Of a DNA stretch of 64,000 nt, positions 7,889 to 16,950 are shown one piece after another. The position numbers and the translations under genes were made by a program. This DNA is from Streptococcus sp. Marseille-Q6470 (GTDB lineage: Bacteria; Bacillota; Bacilli; Lactobacillales; Streptococcaceae). The DNA lies in assembly GCF_946902905.1 (NCBI RefSeq), contig NZ_OX336385.1:372001-436000 (forward strand). The letters run 5' to 3'. The notes beneath the pieces are model-generated. The model was not told where the DNA came from. It searched no databases and worked only from the letters and a program-made list of their open reading frames with translations. Within the stretch, counting starts at the first letter, position 1. Each line of letters begins with the position of its first letter.

Positions 7889-8695
7889 TTAGACTGAAAA
7901 AATATCATCTACAAGTTTATAGGTTTCGATGAACCGAAGGCCAGAAGAGCCTTTATCTCTAGTGATTTCTTCATAAATGTCTTCTAAATTTTGGGCAGGT
8001 GCCAACATCCAAAGACTAAAAGGTCTAAGTTTCACCTGTCCAATTTTTTCAATATTTTCTAATAATTGCCCTAAATCTTTGTGATTGAACCAGCAATCTG
8101 TAACGAGAGCAAACTTTGTATTGTCCATCTTACAGGAGATTTGACTGGTCAAAAAATCATCTATGGAGGGCTTTTTTGTTTGTAAGAGGCGTGTGCAAGC
8201 TAGATGGTACTCAAGTTTTCTAGGACTCTGCTCAATCATAGATACAAATACAAGACCATACTCATCTTCAAACTTAACAGCAAGGATATCTCCTTCTTCA
8301 AAGTAAGGTTTGCGTTTAGCCTTTGCTTTAGGAACCTTTAGAGGTCTAGGATTTTCAGTTTGCAATTGAACTGCAAGTTTTTCCAAGACCTTTTGCCTTT
8401 GCTTCAATGCCTTTGAGTCTATTTCCAACCAAAATGGATCTGGACCTTTTTTAATAATCTCTAAGGTTTTATCTCTGATATCGTCAGTCAGGTGACCAAT
8501 CTTCCACAGTGAGTAGGCAAATGCAGTCCAATAAATTTCTGTAAAAAAGTCTGTTTGACAGTCATCTTTCTCCGTATCAAGGATTTCCTTGATAATATTC
8601 GTTACATGTTCACCGTCTCTATAGCGACCAACTACTTCATTGTAAATGTCATAAGCTTGATCACTGTCAATGATTTTAACGCCATCAATAGCCAT
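7889..8695 (-). CDS. Soluble protein of unknown function
   Basis: 268 residues from MAIDGVKIIDSDQAYD; this ATG is preferred over a TTG two codons earlier because AGGAG sits seven bases upstream. The N-terminal half is helical; the second half begins after a lysine/proline-rich linker (PLKVPKAKAKRKP). It then reads FEEGDILAVKFEDEYGLVFV, a beta-rich domain that may bind nucleic acid or another protein. The family was not recognised. It is followed after 10 bp upstream by the 8705-9016 gene on the same strand. Confidence 0.65.
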   Translation of the reverse strand: MAIDGVKIIDSDQAYDIYNEVVGRYRDGEHVTNIIKEILDTEKDDCQTDFFTEIYWTAFAYSLWKIGHLTDDIRDKTLEIIKKGPDPFWLEIDSKALKQRQKVLEKLAVQLQTENPRPLKVPKAKAKRKPYFEEGDILAVKFEDEYGLVFVSMIEQSPRKLEYHLACTRLLQTKKPSIDDFLTSQISCKMDNTKFALVTDCWFNHKDLGQLLENIEKIGQVKLRPFSLWMLAPAQNLEDIYEEITRDKGSSGLRFIETYKLVDDIFSV

Positions 8696-8704
8696 TCTCA
8701 ACTC

Positions 8705-9016
8705 CTATTTAATCTTATGCTTGTTCATTTTCTCTTGGAAAATAGTTGTCAGAATTTGGCGTAATTCTTGAGCTTCATTTTCTGGAAGTTGACCTTCTTG
8801 TTCAGCAACAGCGTACAATTCCGGATACTCAAGAGAGATTCTCTTAACAGTACGTGTAATGGCATGTTTTCTAACAAAAAATGGAATCCGTTTAATCATA
8901 TCTTGAGGGATTAGAGCGATAATCTTATCGGCTGTTTCCTTATCGCTCAGTTTAGAGAAAGTTAACCCCTTTTTTATCATTTCTTGTTCTTGTTTCGTAA
9001 AATCTTGTAATTCCAT
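8705..9016 (-). CDS. Small helical protein, unknown function
   Basis: 103 residues from MELQDFTKQEQEMIKKGLTF, chosen because GAGGAG lies just upstream; earlier in-frame methionines run through the neighbouring gene. Basic and helical, with AITRTVKRISLEYPELY. No domain recognised. It is packed between the 60-residue membrane peptide gene (4-bp gap) and the 7889-8695 gene (9-bp gap), so one transcript is likely. Confidence 0.65.
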   Translation of the reverse strand: MELQDFTKQEQEMIKKGLTFSKLSDKETADKIIALIPQDMIKRIPFFVRKHAITRTVKRISLEYPELYAVAEQEGQLPENEAQELRQILTTIFQEKMNKHKIK

Positions 9017-9020
9017 ATGT

Positions 9021-9203
9021 CTACTCCTCATCTTCAGTAACTTCCCAAACTTCGGCTTGGTAAGGTTCTCCATCACTATCGTATTTATTGATATACCCAA
9101 TAAACCTTTCATTTTTTCTTGGTCTCTGCTGGTTTCCTTTGATAACCCAAACAGCCCATACTCCAATTAGGAATAAAATTATCAAATCTAATATTGTATC
9201 CAT
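9021..9203 (-). CDS. Small single-pass membrane protein
   Basis: 60 residues: MDTILDLIILFLIGVWAVWV forms one transmembrane helix, followed by a basic stretch (KGNQQRPRKNER) and an acidic tail ending EVTEDEE. AAAGGAAG supports this start rather than the one ten codons upstream. Function unknown; the layout (tiny membrane anchor directly before two soluble unknowns) suggests a small complex, by inference only. Confidence 0.65.
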   Translation of the reverse strand: MDTILDLIILFLIGVWAVWVIKGNQQRPRKNERFIGYINKYDSDGEPYQAEVWEVTEDEE

Positions 9204-9217
9204 ATTGTTCACTTCCT

Positions 9218-10102
9218 TTAAGATTGGACCCACTTATCATTATCCATAATAAAGGGTTTCGCTAGACCTTCACCTGTATAGTTTTCGTATTTTGTATCTA
9301 GATATTTGTAACAATCTTCCTTGGTCGCAAATTTAATAGCTTGATAAGGTTCCTCAAAGGTTAATTTTTCAACAAAGAGATAGCCATCCTCACTTGGTAC
9401 AAGTATGCCGACATGGCCAATAAAGAGGGATTGCCCATCCAAGTCATCATGGACGACTACGGACAGCATTCTTGCATTTTCATTAAACTTGAATTGAGAA
9501 AGGAATTTTTCCATCTTTGCAGCATGAACCTTAACATCTGTCGTTGCTTCGGTCTTGACTCTTGAGAATAAAATATCAAAAGCATCCTTGTCTTCTGCAT
9601 CAAAGACCTTACCTTTGTCAATAGCATCATTATCGACAAACAAGAGGGAATCATCTTTCTCTAACTTAGGGATTTCGATAGAATTTTTCAATAAACAGTA
9701 ACTGTTAATGCGACAGTTGGTCCCAACAAAATCACCTTTCTTCGGTGCCCAAAGATTGCTTATCTTTTCAACATCATAGTCTGTTTTGGTAAATGTAGAA
9801 AAATCCCCAGTGAGCCCAACTGAACCTACAGTAGCGTTATAATCATTTACTAGGTTGAAAAATGCATCGACACTGTCTTTATCCAAATGCGCAACCAAGG
9901 CTTTTCGAACTTCTTCTTCGCTTTCCTTGCTATTGAGATTGCTATAGGTTCCTTTGTAGATTTCTTTATTTGAGCTAACCAACTTAGTAGTTGAACTATT
10001 CTGTTTTTCCGTAGATTGGTTTTGGTTTGTAACACAGGCAGCTAAAGTAAAGATAGCTAAAACACAGCAGCTCATTAATCTGATTTTTTTAGATACTTTC
10101 AT
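9218..10102 (-). CDS. Lipoprotein, DUF4300-like
   Basis: 294 residues with a lipoprotein signal (MKVSKKIRLMSCCVLAIF, then LAAC as lipobox), so it should be anchored outside the membrane. The mature domain contains KGDFVGTNCRINSYCLL and VVVHDDLDGQSLFIGHVGIL, which resemble the streptococcal DUF4300 family. The family name is from memory of these motifs. The start has only a moderate ribosome site (AAAGGAAA). It may share a transcript with the small genes downstream. Confidence 0.75.
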   Translation of the reverse strand: MKVSKKIRLMSCCVLAIFTLAACVTNQNQSTEKQNSSTTKLVSSNKEIYKGTYSNLNSKESEEEVRKALVAHLDKDSVDAFFNLVNDYNATVGSVGLTGDFSTFTKTDYDVEKISNLWAPKKGDFVGTNCRINSYCLLKNSIEIPKLEKDDSLLFVDNDAIDKGKVFDAEDKDAFDILFSRVKTEATTDVKVHAAKMEKFLSQFKFNENARMLSVVVHDDLDGQSLFIGHVGILVPSEDGYLFVEKLTFEEPYQAIKFATKEDCYKYLDTKYENYTGEGLAKPFIMDNDKWVQS

Positions 10103-10278
10103 AAAATGTTTCCTTTTTAACTAAGATTTTTCAGGTCGATAAGCTTCTCTTATATTATAGTTCAAATTTATTTTAAGTCCAAGCATTTTGCTAAGTAAAG
10201 TAGATTTTAAATCATTAAAAAGGAAGCTGGCACATGGCACGCTCCCTAATAAGTGAAATATCTATGAAAAATTTAATT

Positions 10279-10800
10279 TTAGTCACCTTTTAGCTGTACC
10301 TGTGTATGAGCTAGCAGGTCACCTAGATGTCGTTTGTCTTTCCTGAAAACCATCATTGCAAGTAGGGCAACTGCGAGGAGAGTAGCTAGAAACGAGAGAA
10401 TAATAGATAAGGAATCAAACTCACTATAGAAACCATGTATCGTGCCCATATGACCTATTTGCCAAGGAAAAAATTTAATGGTGTTTCTAAGCAAGCTAGC
10501 TTGCACTGTTTTTTTCTTGTAAACCAATTGAAGTCCTGCTTTCGCCTTCCCGAAACTCCCATTTTTTGTATAATCAAAGAATGTAAAAAGTAGAATGATT
10601 GGCAAAACAGAGGTAAAAAATACAAGACACTGCGACTGAATTTCTGTAAACTCTGGGATACCATTAAAAAAAATAATGTAAAAAAGCATACAACCTAAAA
10701 ACAGAAGTGCTAAATAAGCTAGAATGAAAAGATAATCAAATAGTAATTCAATCATTCTTTTTTTTAACGAAATAGAATTAATTGCTAAAATCTTCGTCAT
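10279..10800 (-). CDS. RDD family membrane protein
   Basis: 173 residues with three to four hydrophobic segments (~21-45, 57-76, 130-150) and the RDD-family ending KDKRHLGDLLAHTQV. The second ATG is chosen because GGAGG is too close to the first. RDD proteins are integral membrane proteins of uncertain role, some linked to cation exchange. It sits upstream of the lipoprotein gene on the same strand, separated by a 176-bp gap. Confidence 0.8.
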   Translation of the reverse strand: MTKILAINSISLKKRMIELLFDYLFILAYLALLFLGCMLFYIIFFNGIPEFTEIQSQCLVFFTSVLPIILLFTFFDYTKNGSFGKAKAGLQLVYKKKTVQASLLRNTIKFFPWQIGHMGTIHGFYSEFDSLSIILSFLATLLAVALLAMMVFRKDKRHLGDLLAHTQVQLKGD

Positions 10801-10841
10801 CATCGCCTCCTTTATTATCCACTATTCTTGTCAAAAGTTTA

Positions 10842-11723
10842 TTATTCTTTCGGTTGAGAATAGACTTCGATATGCTGCCCTAGTACCTTGATTTCTACTG
10901 GAAGGTCATCAGATTTGTCGCCGTCAACATCCGTTTCTAATGCAGCATCTGAAGAAATTTTTATATGCCGAGCTTTGATATACTCGATATTCTCATTCAC
11001 GACAACATCACCTTTTAATAAATCAGGGATAACTGATAATTTAGTCAGGATTGAGGCATCTTTTAGAATCAAAATGTTGGCATAGCCATCCTTATTTTCA
11101 TCAAAGATTTTTTTGTCAGCGAAATAATTGGTAAGGAGAATCAAGACATGACTGGCTGGGCCAATGTAATTTCCATTTTCTGTTTCAACTCTAATGTTAA
11201 ATGCTTGATCTGTAACCACTGACTTCATGGTATTAATCGCATAGGCAAGCATGCCAAACTTCGTTTTATCCTCTATCCCAACGTTATGGATGGCTTCTGG
11301 TAGCGAACCAATACTAAAGATATAACCAAAATAATTTCCATTTGATTTTCCGATATCAATCTTATTCGTAGAATTAAAATCGAGTTCGTCAATGGCACCA
11401 TCAATATCTTGATTGATTTCTAATAGTTTCGTAATGAGATTTCCAGTTCCTCCTGGAATAATCGCGAGTTTAGGAATATAGTCTTTTTCCGCGATACCAG
11501 AGATTACTTCATTGACAGTCCCATCTCCACCAAAAACAAGAACAGCATCATATCGCTCACGAGAAGCTTCTTCTGCAAAGTTTGTGGCGTCTTGCGCTTT
11601 CTCCGTAATTTTAATTTCCACATCTTCAAAATAGTCTCTAGCTTTATTCTCCAGTTTGACTTTATAATCCAAGGCTTTTTCGCCTCCAGAGGTTGGATTG
11701 ATGATTACCATAATTTTTTTCAT
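10842..11723 (-). CDS. Diacylglycerol/lipid kinase family protein (DagK-like)
   Basis: 293 residues. The N-terminal MKKIMVIINPTSGGEKA and the nucleotide-binding GGDGTVNEV (about residue 65) define the DagK/YegS/BmrU lipid kinase superfamily, which phosphorylates diacylglycerol or related lipids with ATP. The length is normal for the family, and the beta-rich C-terminal domain (VLGQHIEVYSQPKE end) is present. AGGAG precedes the ATG. Located 39 bp upstream of the RDD protein gene. The exact substrate cannot be told from sequence. Confidence 0.88.
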   Translation of the reverse strand: MKKIMVIINPTSGGEKALDYKVKLENKARDYFEDVEIKITEKAQDATNFAEEASRERYDAVLVFGGDGTVNEVISGIAEKDYIPKLAIIPGGTGNLITKLLEINQDIDGAIDELDFNSTNKIDIGKSNGNYFGYIFSIGSLPEAIHNVGIEDKTKFGMLAYAINTMKSVVTDQAFNIRVETENGNYIGPASHVLILLTNYFADKKIFDENKDGYANILILKDASILTKLSVIPDLLKGDVVVNENIEYIKARHIKISSDAALETDVDGDKSDDLPVEIKVLGQHIEVYSQPKE

Positions 11724-11768
11724 TTATAATTCTCCTGTCATTAGATTTTCTTACTTTAACTTACCATC

Positions 11769-12155
11769 TCAAGTTTCTTCCAGATAAATCTTGACCGCTT
11801 GGTATTCCTGGTCTTTAGCATAGGCAAATACTTCTGATTTTCTAATGTAGTCAAAAATATTTTCCTCTAAATCTTCATCCCAAATCGATTCATGAAATAT
11901 TTCATTCTCTTGACATGCTTCATAGAAAATATCGAGGTGAACTTGATAAAACTCTTCATCTTCATTTGGGACTTGCCTTACTAAGGATAGTTGAAACATT
12001 GGCTTATCAGATATAGCTGTAAATGTCCCTGTTTCAAATAAAATCATCTCATCATCAATAGGCTCACGACACAAGTCTTCAAATATTGCTACCATTTCCT
12101 CTAAGGGCATCTTATCGGTGATTCTTTCTCTTAAAAATTCAAGTGATTGCTTCAT
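11769..12155 (-). CDS. Small acidic protein, unknown function
   Basis: 128 residues, soluble, very acidic (EDLEENIFDYIRKSE near the C-terminus), starting MKQSLEFLRERITDKMPLEE with GAGGAG upstream. No family recognised; composition and position again suit an immunity-type protein. A terminator-like hairpin (12244-12297) separates it from the next upstream gene. Confidence 0.6.
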   Translation of the reverse strand: MKQSLEFLRERITDKMPLEEMVAIFEDLCREPIDDEMILFETGTFTAISDKPMFQLSLVRQVPNEDEEFYQVHLDIFYEACQENEIFHESIWDEDLEENIFDYIRKSEVFAYAKDQEYQAVKIYLEET

Positions 12156-12243
12156 ATTGCTCCTCTTTCTAGATGGTTTTCGTTCCTAGAATAATCCTAT
12201 TAAAAAATTGAATCCCTACACCTTTTATTATACTACATAAACA

Positions 12244-12297
12244 GAAAAAAAGACCGAACCAGACGGTTTTCACCTTGGTTTCAGTCTAGTTTTTTTA
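12244..12297. terminator. Terminator hairpin, probably bidirectional
   Basis: AGACCGAACCA (12251-12261) pairs imperfectly with TGGTTTCAGTCT (12275-12286), flanked by an A-run on one side and a T-run on the other. It separates the 12414 gene from the 11769 gene. The remaining bases between these genes hold nothing else I can recognise. Confidence 0.6.
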
Positions 12298-12413
12298 TAA
12301 CGAAAAAGTCTCTATGAAGACTCTATTTCAAATATAAACCCTTAACTTAAAATTGATTCATTAGGTCTAAGCTTAATTAAAAGTAGGCATTTTCAATTTG
12401 CAACTCACATCCT

Positions 12414-12656
12414 CTAGAAATTCTCATGAGCGACTTCTTCAAGATAGTCATCCAGATGATGGAAGATTTGCATATCTTCTTCTGAACTATCTTGTAAAAC
12501 TGCAAATACCTTCACTTTATCATCATTGACAAATACGAAATTATGTTCACCAAAAAAAGCCTGATAACCCTTGTCAACTAATGTCGAAAGATCATCTTTT
12601 TTTAAACCAAAAACATCTTTTTTTACAAGATAGGTTTTCCCGATTTCCATTTTCAT
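12414..12656 (-). CDS. Small acidic protein, unknown function
   Basis: 80 residues (MKMEIGKTYLVKKDVFGLKK), soluble and acidic, beta-rich by pattern, ending with HHLDDYLEEVAHENF. GGAG lies 11 bases upstream of the ATG. No known family recognised. Confidence 0.55.
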   Translation of the reverse strand: MKMEIGKTYLVKKDVFGLKKDDLSTLVDKGYQAFFGEHNFVFVNDDKVKVFAVLQDSSEEDMQIFHHLDDYLEEVAHENF

Positions 12657-12785
12657 GATAGATATTTCTCCTTAAGAAACCAGAAAGGGCTAGATGTTTC
12701 CCTTTACTGTTCAAGTCGTCTATGCAAGCAGTGGCATACACTCACAAAGAACTTTGGTTGACTATTGAATATCTTCCATCTCTTC

Positions 12786-13328
12786 TTACACATATTCGTC
12801 TACATCTTCAATCTCTACAAACAGCGGGTCTAAGTGGCATAAGAAGTGCCAATCTTCGGTGCCGCGTTTTCTGTAGAGAATCGCTTCACCGTCTTCACTT
12901 CCCAAAAAGCTTCTATCGACTTCATATCCTTTATTTTCTAAGAAAGCTTTTGCCTTGCGGAAGTTTGCTTCTCTGGCTTCGACATAAGCTTTCACTTCAT
13001 CGTTATTCACGACATAAGCATCGATTTTTGTAGCTCCTTCGATTACTTTATCATTTTTAAGGGACAGATTCGAAATTTCTTTCCAAATAATGTCCACATT
13101 TTCTTCGGGTTCAAACGAAAATCTAGATAAAGGGACAATATTTCCATTGAAGACAATTTCCATATAATCCGGCAATTGTTTAGGGTTCACATACTCCACT
13201 TCAAACCCATCTTCTTTTTCGAGAGTGTATCCAGGAATTTGAGCTACAAAAGCTTTACCCTCCTCTAAAGAATCAAAAACGACTATATCTTTTGAATAAT
13301 GATTTTGATACAATTCCAATATAATCAT
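12786..13328 (-). CDS. Soluble protein of unknown function
   Basis: 180 residues starting MIILELYQNHYSKDIVVFDS, with GAGG upstream. It contains EGKAFVAQIPGYTLEKEDGF and PDYMEIVFNGNIVPLSRFSF, giving a mixed alpha/beta profile without signal or membrane segment. No family recognised. Part of the minus-strand array of small proteins. Confidence 0.6.
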   Translation of the reverse strand: MIILELYQNHYSKDIVVFDSLEEGKAFVAQIPGYTLEKEDGFEVEYVNPKQLPDYMEIVFNGNIVPLSRFSFEPEENVDIIWKEISNLSLKNDKVIEGATKIDAYVVNNDEVKAYVEAREANFRKAKAFLENKGYEVDRSFLGSEDGEAILYRKRGTEDWHFLCHLDPLFVEIEDVDEYV

Positions 13329-13429
13329 CTATCATCCTCTAATCTTAACTGTTTCTATTAATTCTCATCATTTTTACGTTATTACTATCTCAGCCTGTGC
13401 TACTTCTGTTGAAAATTAAAAGTAAGACA

Positions 13430-13684
13430 TTAAATTTTGTTAATCTTCTGCTTAAACTTTAATTCAAGCATCTTATTATAACCTTCATAAAAACGTTCTC
13501 TTGTTACCACTTCACCTGGATATTTCTCTTCTAGAAGTTCATAAATTTCAATTGGTCTAATCCCTTCTTCTGCCATATCCTGAAGGAATGGACTGCATAA
13601 CCTCATCTCACCTTTACTAGATTGTTTTAATAAAATTCCATATATAGGAATCTTAGTTAATAGATTATGGGTACTCTTTTTCAT
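13430..13684 (-). CDS. Small basic protein, unknown function
   Basis: 84 residues from MKKSTHNLLTKIPIYGILLK; this start has GGGGGAG nine bases upstream, better than the start 22 codons earlier. It contains EEGIRPIEIYELLEEKYPGE and ends in a lysine-rich tail. No family recognised. Confidence 0.5.
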   Translation of the reverse strand: MKKSTHNLLTKIPIYGILLKQSSKGEMRLCSPFLQDMAEEGIRPIEIYELLEEKYPGEVVTRERFYEGYNKMLELKFKQKINKI

Positions 13685-13811
13685 AACATTTATCTCCCCC
13701 ACAAATTCGGATTGATTGGCAAGTCTACTTAACAAAATGATACTGAACATTGCTTGACTTAATTTTATGAAAAGAGGCCAGTAACAAACTTAAGCCCAGC
13801 CTCTTAGATAA

Positions 13812-14309
13812 TCATTTTTCTTTGTAGCAAATAATGTATGCTTTGATGAAATCACTACCCACAACAATGGTTAGCGGAACACTCAAAACAACTTCATCAG
13901 TTTTGCCATTCTCATACTCTTGTCTTTCTTCAGGAGAGTATAGGTACATAGCTATTGAATAGGTGTTTCCAGCCTCCAAGTCAAGTTCCATACTGATATT
14001 TTCTGATTTGATATTGATTGTTTTGTTCAATCGAGTCTCAGTCGTTTTATAAACGCCCTCGATTGTATATCTCCCTGGAACTAAAGCAACTACCCTTTCT
14101 AGGTTTTCTCCAGTTATTGGATTAAAGTCAGCAAGATTCCGTCCATTAATTTTAGTTTTTGAACAGTATAAATGAACAATAGCTTTATCATTATTATCAC
14201 TAACAAAGCTAACAGCTTTTTTCTTTCTATTGCTATATACAATCATAAATCCAACAAAAAGCAAGAGCCAAAGGACAAGAAAAAATACAATAATATAAGT
14301 TGAGTTCAT
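13812..14309 (-). CDS. Membrane-anchored protein, unknown function
   Basis: 165 residues; one N-terminal transmembrane helix (IIVFFLVLWLLLFVGFMIVY) then a basic stop-transfer (SNRKKK) and a beta-rich domain. The domain contains VPGRYTIEGVYKTTETRLN and NTYSIAMYLYSPEERQEY, an immunoglobulin- or carboxypeptidase-regulatory-like pattern. The second ATG is preferred for spacing to GGAG. The domain most likely faces outwards given the short N-terminus. Function unknown. Confidence 0.65.
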   Translation of the reverse strand: MNSTYIIVFFLVLWLLLFVGFMIVYSNRKKKAVSFVSDNNDKAIVHLYCSKTKINGRNLADFNPITGENLERVVALVPGRYTIEGVYKTTETRLNKTINIKSENISMELDLEAGNTYSIAMYLYSPEERQEYENGKTDEVVLSVPLTIVVGSDFIKAYIICYKEK

Positions 14310-14526
14310 CATATATCTCCTATATTTTCTTTACTTTTTAACTACATTATAGCACCAATCATTGAACAAAGCAAAAAGATATACTAAATGCAAGTAATTG
14401 TTTTGGTTCTTCTCTTTCAACTCCTTTTTGTCACTTTTAAATAGCTCTTTTCAGAAGCATTTTTATTTATATTAAGTAAACGAGAACACTAGAATAAATC
14501 TTTTATCAATAATTTTTATAAAGCGC

Positions 14527-14557
14527 TTGCTCATGACCTTACGTCATGATGTATAAT
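14527..14557 (+). promoter_or_regulatory. MerR-type promoter with 19-bp spacer and operator dyad
   Basis: TTGCTC (14527-14532) and TATAAT (14552-14557) are 19 bp apart, longer than normal, as in promoters activated by MerR-family regulators. A perfect dyad CATGAC-cttac-GTCATG (14532-14548) fills the spacer. The next gene encodes a MerR-family regulator, so autoregulation is strongly suggested. Confidence 0.8.
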
Positions 14558-14578
14558 ATATATTAGGAGGTGAGAATG

Positions 14579-15373
14579 ATGGCAAAATTCAGAGCAATAC
14601 CAGAAGGGTTTATGACAGTTGGGGAAGTTGCCAAGAAAATGGGAGTTACAGTCCGAACTCTACAATACTACGATAAAGAAGAATTGCTTTCCCCGTCTGC
14701 AGAAAGCGAGGGAGGACGTAGGCTTTATACCGATAAAGATCTAGTTATGCTTCATCAGATTATATCCTTGAAATCACTTGGTTTTTCTCTTAAGGACATA
14801 AAGGGAAGTTTGAACTCTTTGAAAACTCCAGCTGAAGTTGCAAATGCTCTTACAGAGCAAGCAGATGATATTCGCCAAAAAATAGAACAGCTTCAGGCAT
14901 CATTGTCAGAAATAGAGCAGTTAAAAGTTGAAGTTTTACAAATACAGACGGTTGACTTTAAGAAGTATGCAGATATTATTGTCAATTTACAAATGAAGAA
15001 TGAATCTTACTCTCTGATTAAACGTTTTGATGATGATACGCTAGACCGCATACGCAGTCGATTTGACAAGAAAAGCGGAGTAGACTTTATGGACAGATTT
15101 AATCGCCTAAGTGATGAGATTGTGCGACTCCAAAAAGAAAAGGTGCCCGCTGAAAGTGAACAGTGCCAACAAGTTGTACAAGAATACTGGAGCTTGATCA
15201 TGGAGTTTACAAATGGAGATTTGACTATGCTTCCGAAGTTGATGGAAGTCGGTAATATTGACACCGCTACTAACGCTTGGGAGGAAAAGCAAAAAATCGT
15301 TAACTCATATTTAGAGCCCGCTTTGCAAGTTTATTTTTCAAGACTTGGAACCAATCCCTTTGAGGAGGTATAG
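14579..15373 (+). CDS. MerR family transcriptional regulator
   Basis: 264 residues from MAKFRAIPEGF (an ATG one codon earlier is possible). The MerR winged-helix motif is clear: FMTVGEVAKKMGVTVRTLQ followed by YYDKEELLSPS and GRRLYTDKDLVMLHQI. A coiled-coil dimerisation region follows (residues ~85-130), then a ~130-residue effector-type domain. AGGAGG precedes it, and its own promoter carries the MerR dyad. Two bases separate it from the ABC transporter gene, so it probably senses the substrate of that transporter. Confidence 0.92.
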   Translation: MAKFRAIPEGFMTVGEVAKKMGVTVRTLQYYDKEELLSPSAESEGGRRLYTDKDLVMLHQIISLKSLGFSLKDIKGSLNSLKTPAEVANALTEQADDIRQKIEQLQASLSEIEQLKVEVLQIQTVDFKKYADIIVNLQMKNESYSLIKRFDDDTLDRIRSRFDKKSGVDFMDRFNRLSDEIVRLQKEKVPAESEQCQQVVQEYWSLIMEFTNGDLTMLPKLMEVGNIDTATNAWEEKQKIVNSYLEPALQVYFSRLGTNPFEEV

Positions 15374-15375
15374 GC

Positions 15376-16191
15376 ATGAAATACGCAATAGAGGTTCGTG
15401 GATTAGAGAAAAACTACGGAAGTAAGATGGTCCTAAAAGGTCTTAATCTTCAAATCGAAAAAGGAGAAATTTTCGCTTTACTCGGTGTGAATGGAGCTGG
15501 GAAAACAACAACACTTGAATGTATCGAAGAACTGAGAAAATATGATGGAGGCACTATTGTTGTAAACGGCAAAATGGGAATTCAACTACAGTCCTCCTCT
15601 CTACCCGCTCACATCAAACCGATGGAAGCCATAAAACTCTTTGCAAAATGGAATCATACACACATTGATGATGTTATGCTAAAGTCCCTTGGCATAAAAG
15701 AAATTGAAGAGTCGCAATACATAGAATTATCCACTGGCCAAAAAAGAAGATTACATCTTGCTCTTGCACTTATCAGTAATCCAGATATTATTTTTCTCGA
15801 TGAACCGACAGCGGGACTTGATGTTGAAGGACGACTATCTCTCCATGAACAAATCCGAAAGCTCAAATCACAGGAAAAGACAATCGTCTTGGCAAGCCAC
15901 GATATGGCCGAAGTTGAAACCCTATGTGACCGCATTTCCATTTTGAATAGTGGTAAGATCGTTTTTTGTGGTACTCCTTCAGAACTGACAGAAAAACTTG
16001 GAAGAAAATATTTCATCCATTTAAAGACCCAGGAAGGGGAGGATACATATGAAACAGATACGATCGAGGATAGCTTAATTTCATTATTGGAAGAATGCAA
16101 ACAAAAAAATATCCAGATATTGGATATCAAGGTTGATCGTGGCACACTGGAGCAGCATTTCATCGAAATGGCAAGGAGGGGTTCGGAATGA
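15376..16191 (+). CDS. ABC transporter ATP-binding protein
   Basis: 271 residues with Walker A GVNGAGKTT (about residue 37), signature LSTGQKRRLHLAL, Walker B IIFLDEPTAGLD and the H-loop SHDMAEVE. The C-terminal ~60 residues are the accessory domain of drug or bacteriocin exporters. Its stop overlaps the permease start by 4 bp. Together with the MerR regulator and the ABC-2 permease it forms a self-contained export operon, probably for an antimicrobial or lipid substrate. Confidence 0.93.
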   Translation: MKYAIEVRGLEKNYGSKMVLKGLNLQIEKGEIFALLGVNGAGKTTTLECIEELRKYDGGTIVVNGKMGIQLQSSSLPAHIKPMEAIKLFAKWNHTHIDDVMLKSLGIKEIEESQYIELSTGQKRRLHLALALISNPDIIFLDEPTAGLDVEGRLSLHEQIRKLKSQEKTIVLASHDMAEVETLCDRISILNSGKIVFCGTPSELTEKLGRKYFIHLKTQEGEDTYETDTIEDSLISLLEECKQKNIQILDIKVDRGTLEQHFIEMARRGSE

Positions 16192-16904
16192 ATGGTTTTT
16201 TATATAGCCTAACATTACAGTGGAAATTGGACATACGAAGTAAGTCTCTCTTGGTTACTTACTATATTGTACCGCTTATTTTCTTTCTTCTCATGGGTGG
16301 TATTTTTACTTCCGTTATGCCTGAAATGGGTAGCACACTTATACAGTCAATGATAGTCATGAGTGTTTCAATGGGAGCCTTTCTCGGTTTACCGCCTTCC
16401 TTGATTGAAACATACGGAAGCGACATAAAAAAGATTTATAAAGCAAATGGTGTGCCTATTCATTTAGGATTGGTGACAATGGTTCTCTCTGCCTTTATTC
16501 ATTTGATGATTACCTGTATGGTGATCCTACTACTTGCTCCAATTTTATTTAAAGCAAATCTACCAAGTCAATTTCTTTTATTCTTTCTCGCGCTTGCCAT
16601 CTACATTTTTGTATCGTTGAGTATCGGAAGTATACTGGGCCTTACTGTTAATAATCAAGCAAAGCTGACCATGATAGCGCAACTTGTATTTTTACCCTCA
16701 ATTATGCTTTCAGGGATTATGTTTCCAATTAGTTTGCTACCTGATTTTCTTCAAGTAATAGGCCATGTTTTTCCGGCTTATTGGGGATACCGTTTGATGT
16801 TAGATAAAGGGCTTCGACTTGCAAATCTATGGTATTTGATTCTGCTAACTTGTATAGCAGTAATAACATGCATTTTACTAATGAATAAACAAAAATCTGA
16901 GTAA
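16188..16904 (+). CDS. ABC-2 type transporter permease
   Basis: 238 residues with six predicted transmembrane segments (about 22-40, 52-72, 98-125, 130-155, 165-190, 215-232), including the typical LSGIMFPISLLPDFLQ loop of ABC-2 permeases. It overlaps the ATPase gene by 4 bp and ends the operon, followed by a strong terminator. Confidence 0.9.
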   Translation: MNGFLYSLTLQWKLDIRSKSLLVTYYIVPLIFFLLMGGIFTSVMPEMGSTLIQSMIVMSVSMGAFLGLPPSLIETYGSDIKKIYKANGVPIHLGLVTMVLSAFIHLMITCMVILLLAPILFKANLPSQFLLFFLALAIYIFVSLSIGSILGLTVNNQAKLTMIAQLVFLPSIMLSGIMFPISLLPDFLQVIGHVFPAYWGYRLMLDKGLRLANLWYLILLTCIAVITCILLMNKQKSE

Positions 16905-16950
16905 ATAGCTGAATAAAGCAAAATGGATTAATTACACCATTAATTTAAAA

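Noticed and set aside
12722-13033. Plus-strand reading frame opposite the 12786-13328 gene
   Set aside because: Low-complexity Leu/Arg/His-rich product, no ribosome site, and the opposite strand carries a well-supported gene.
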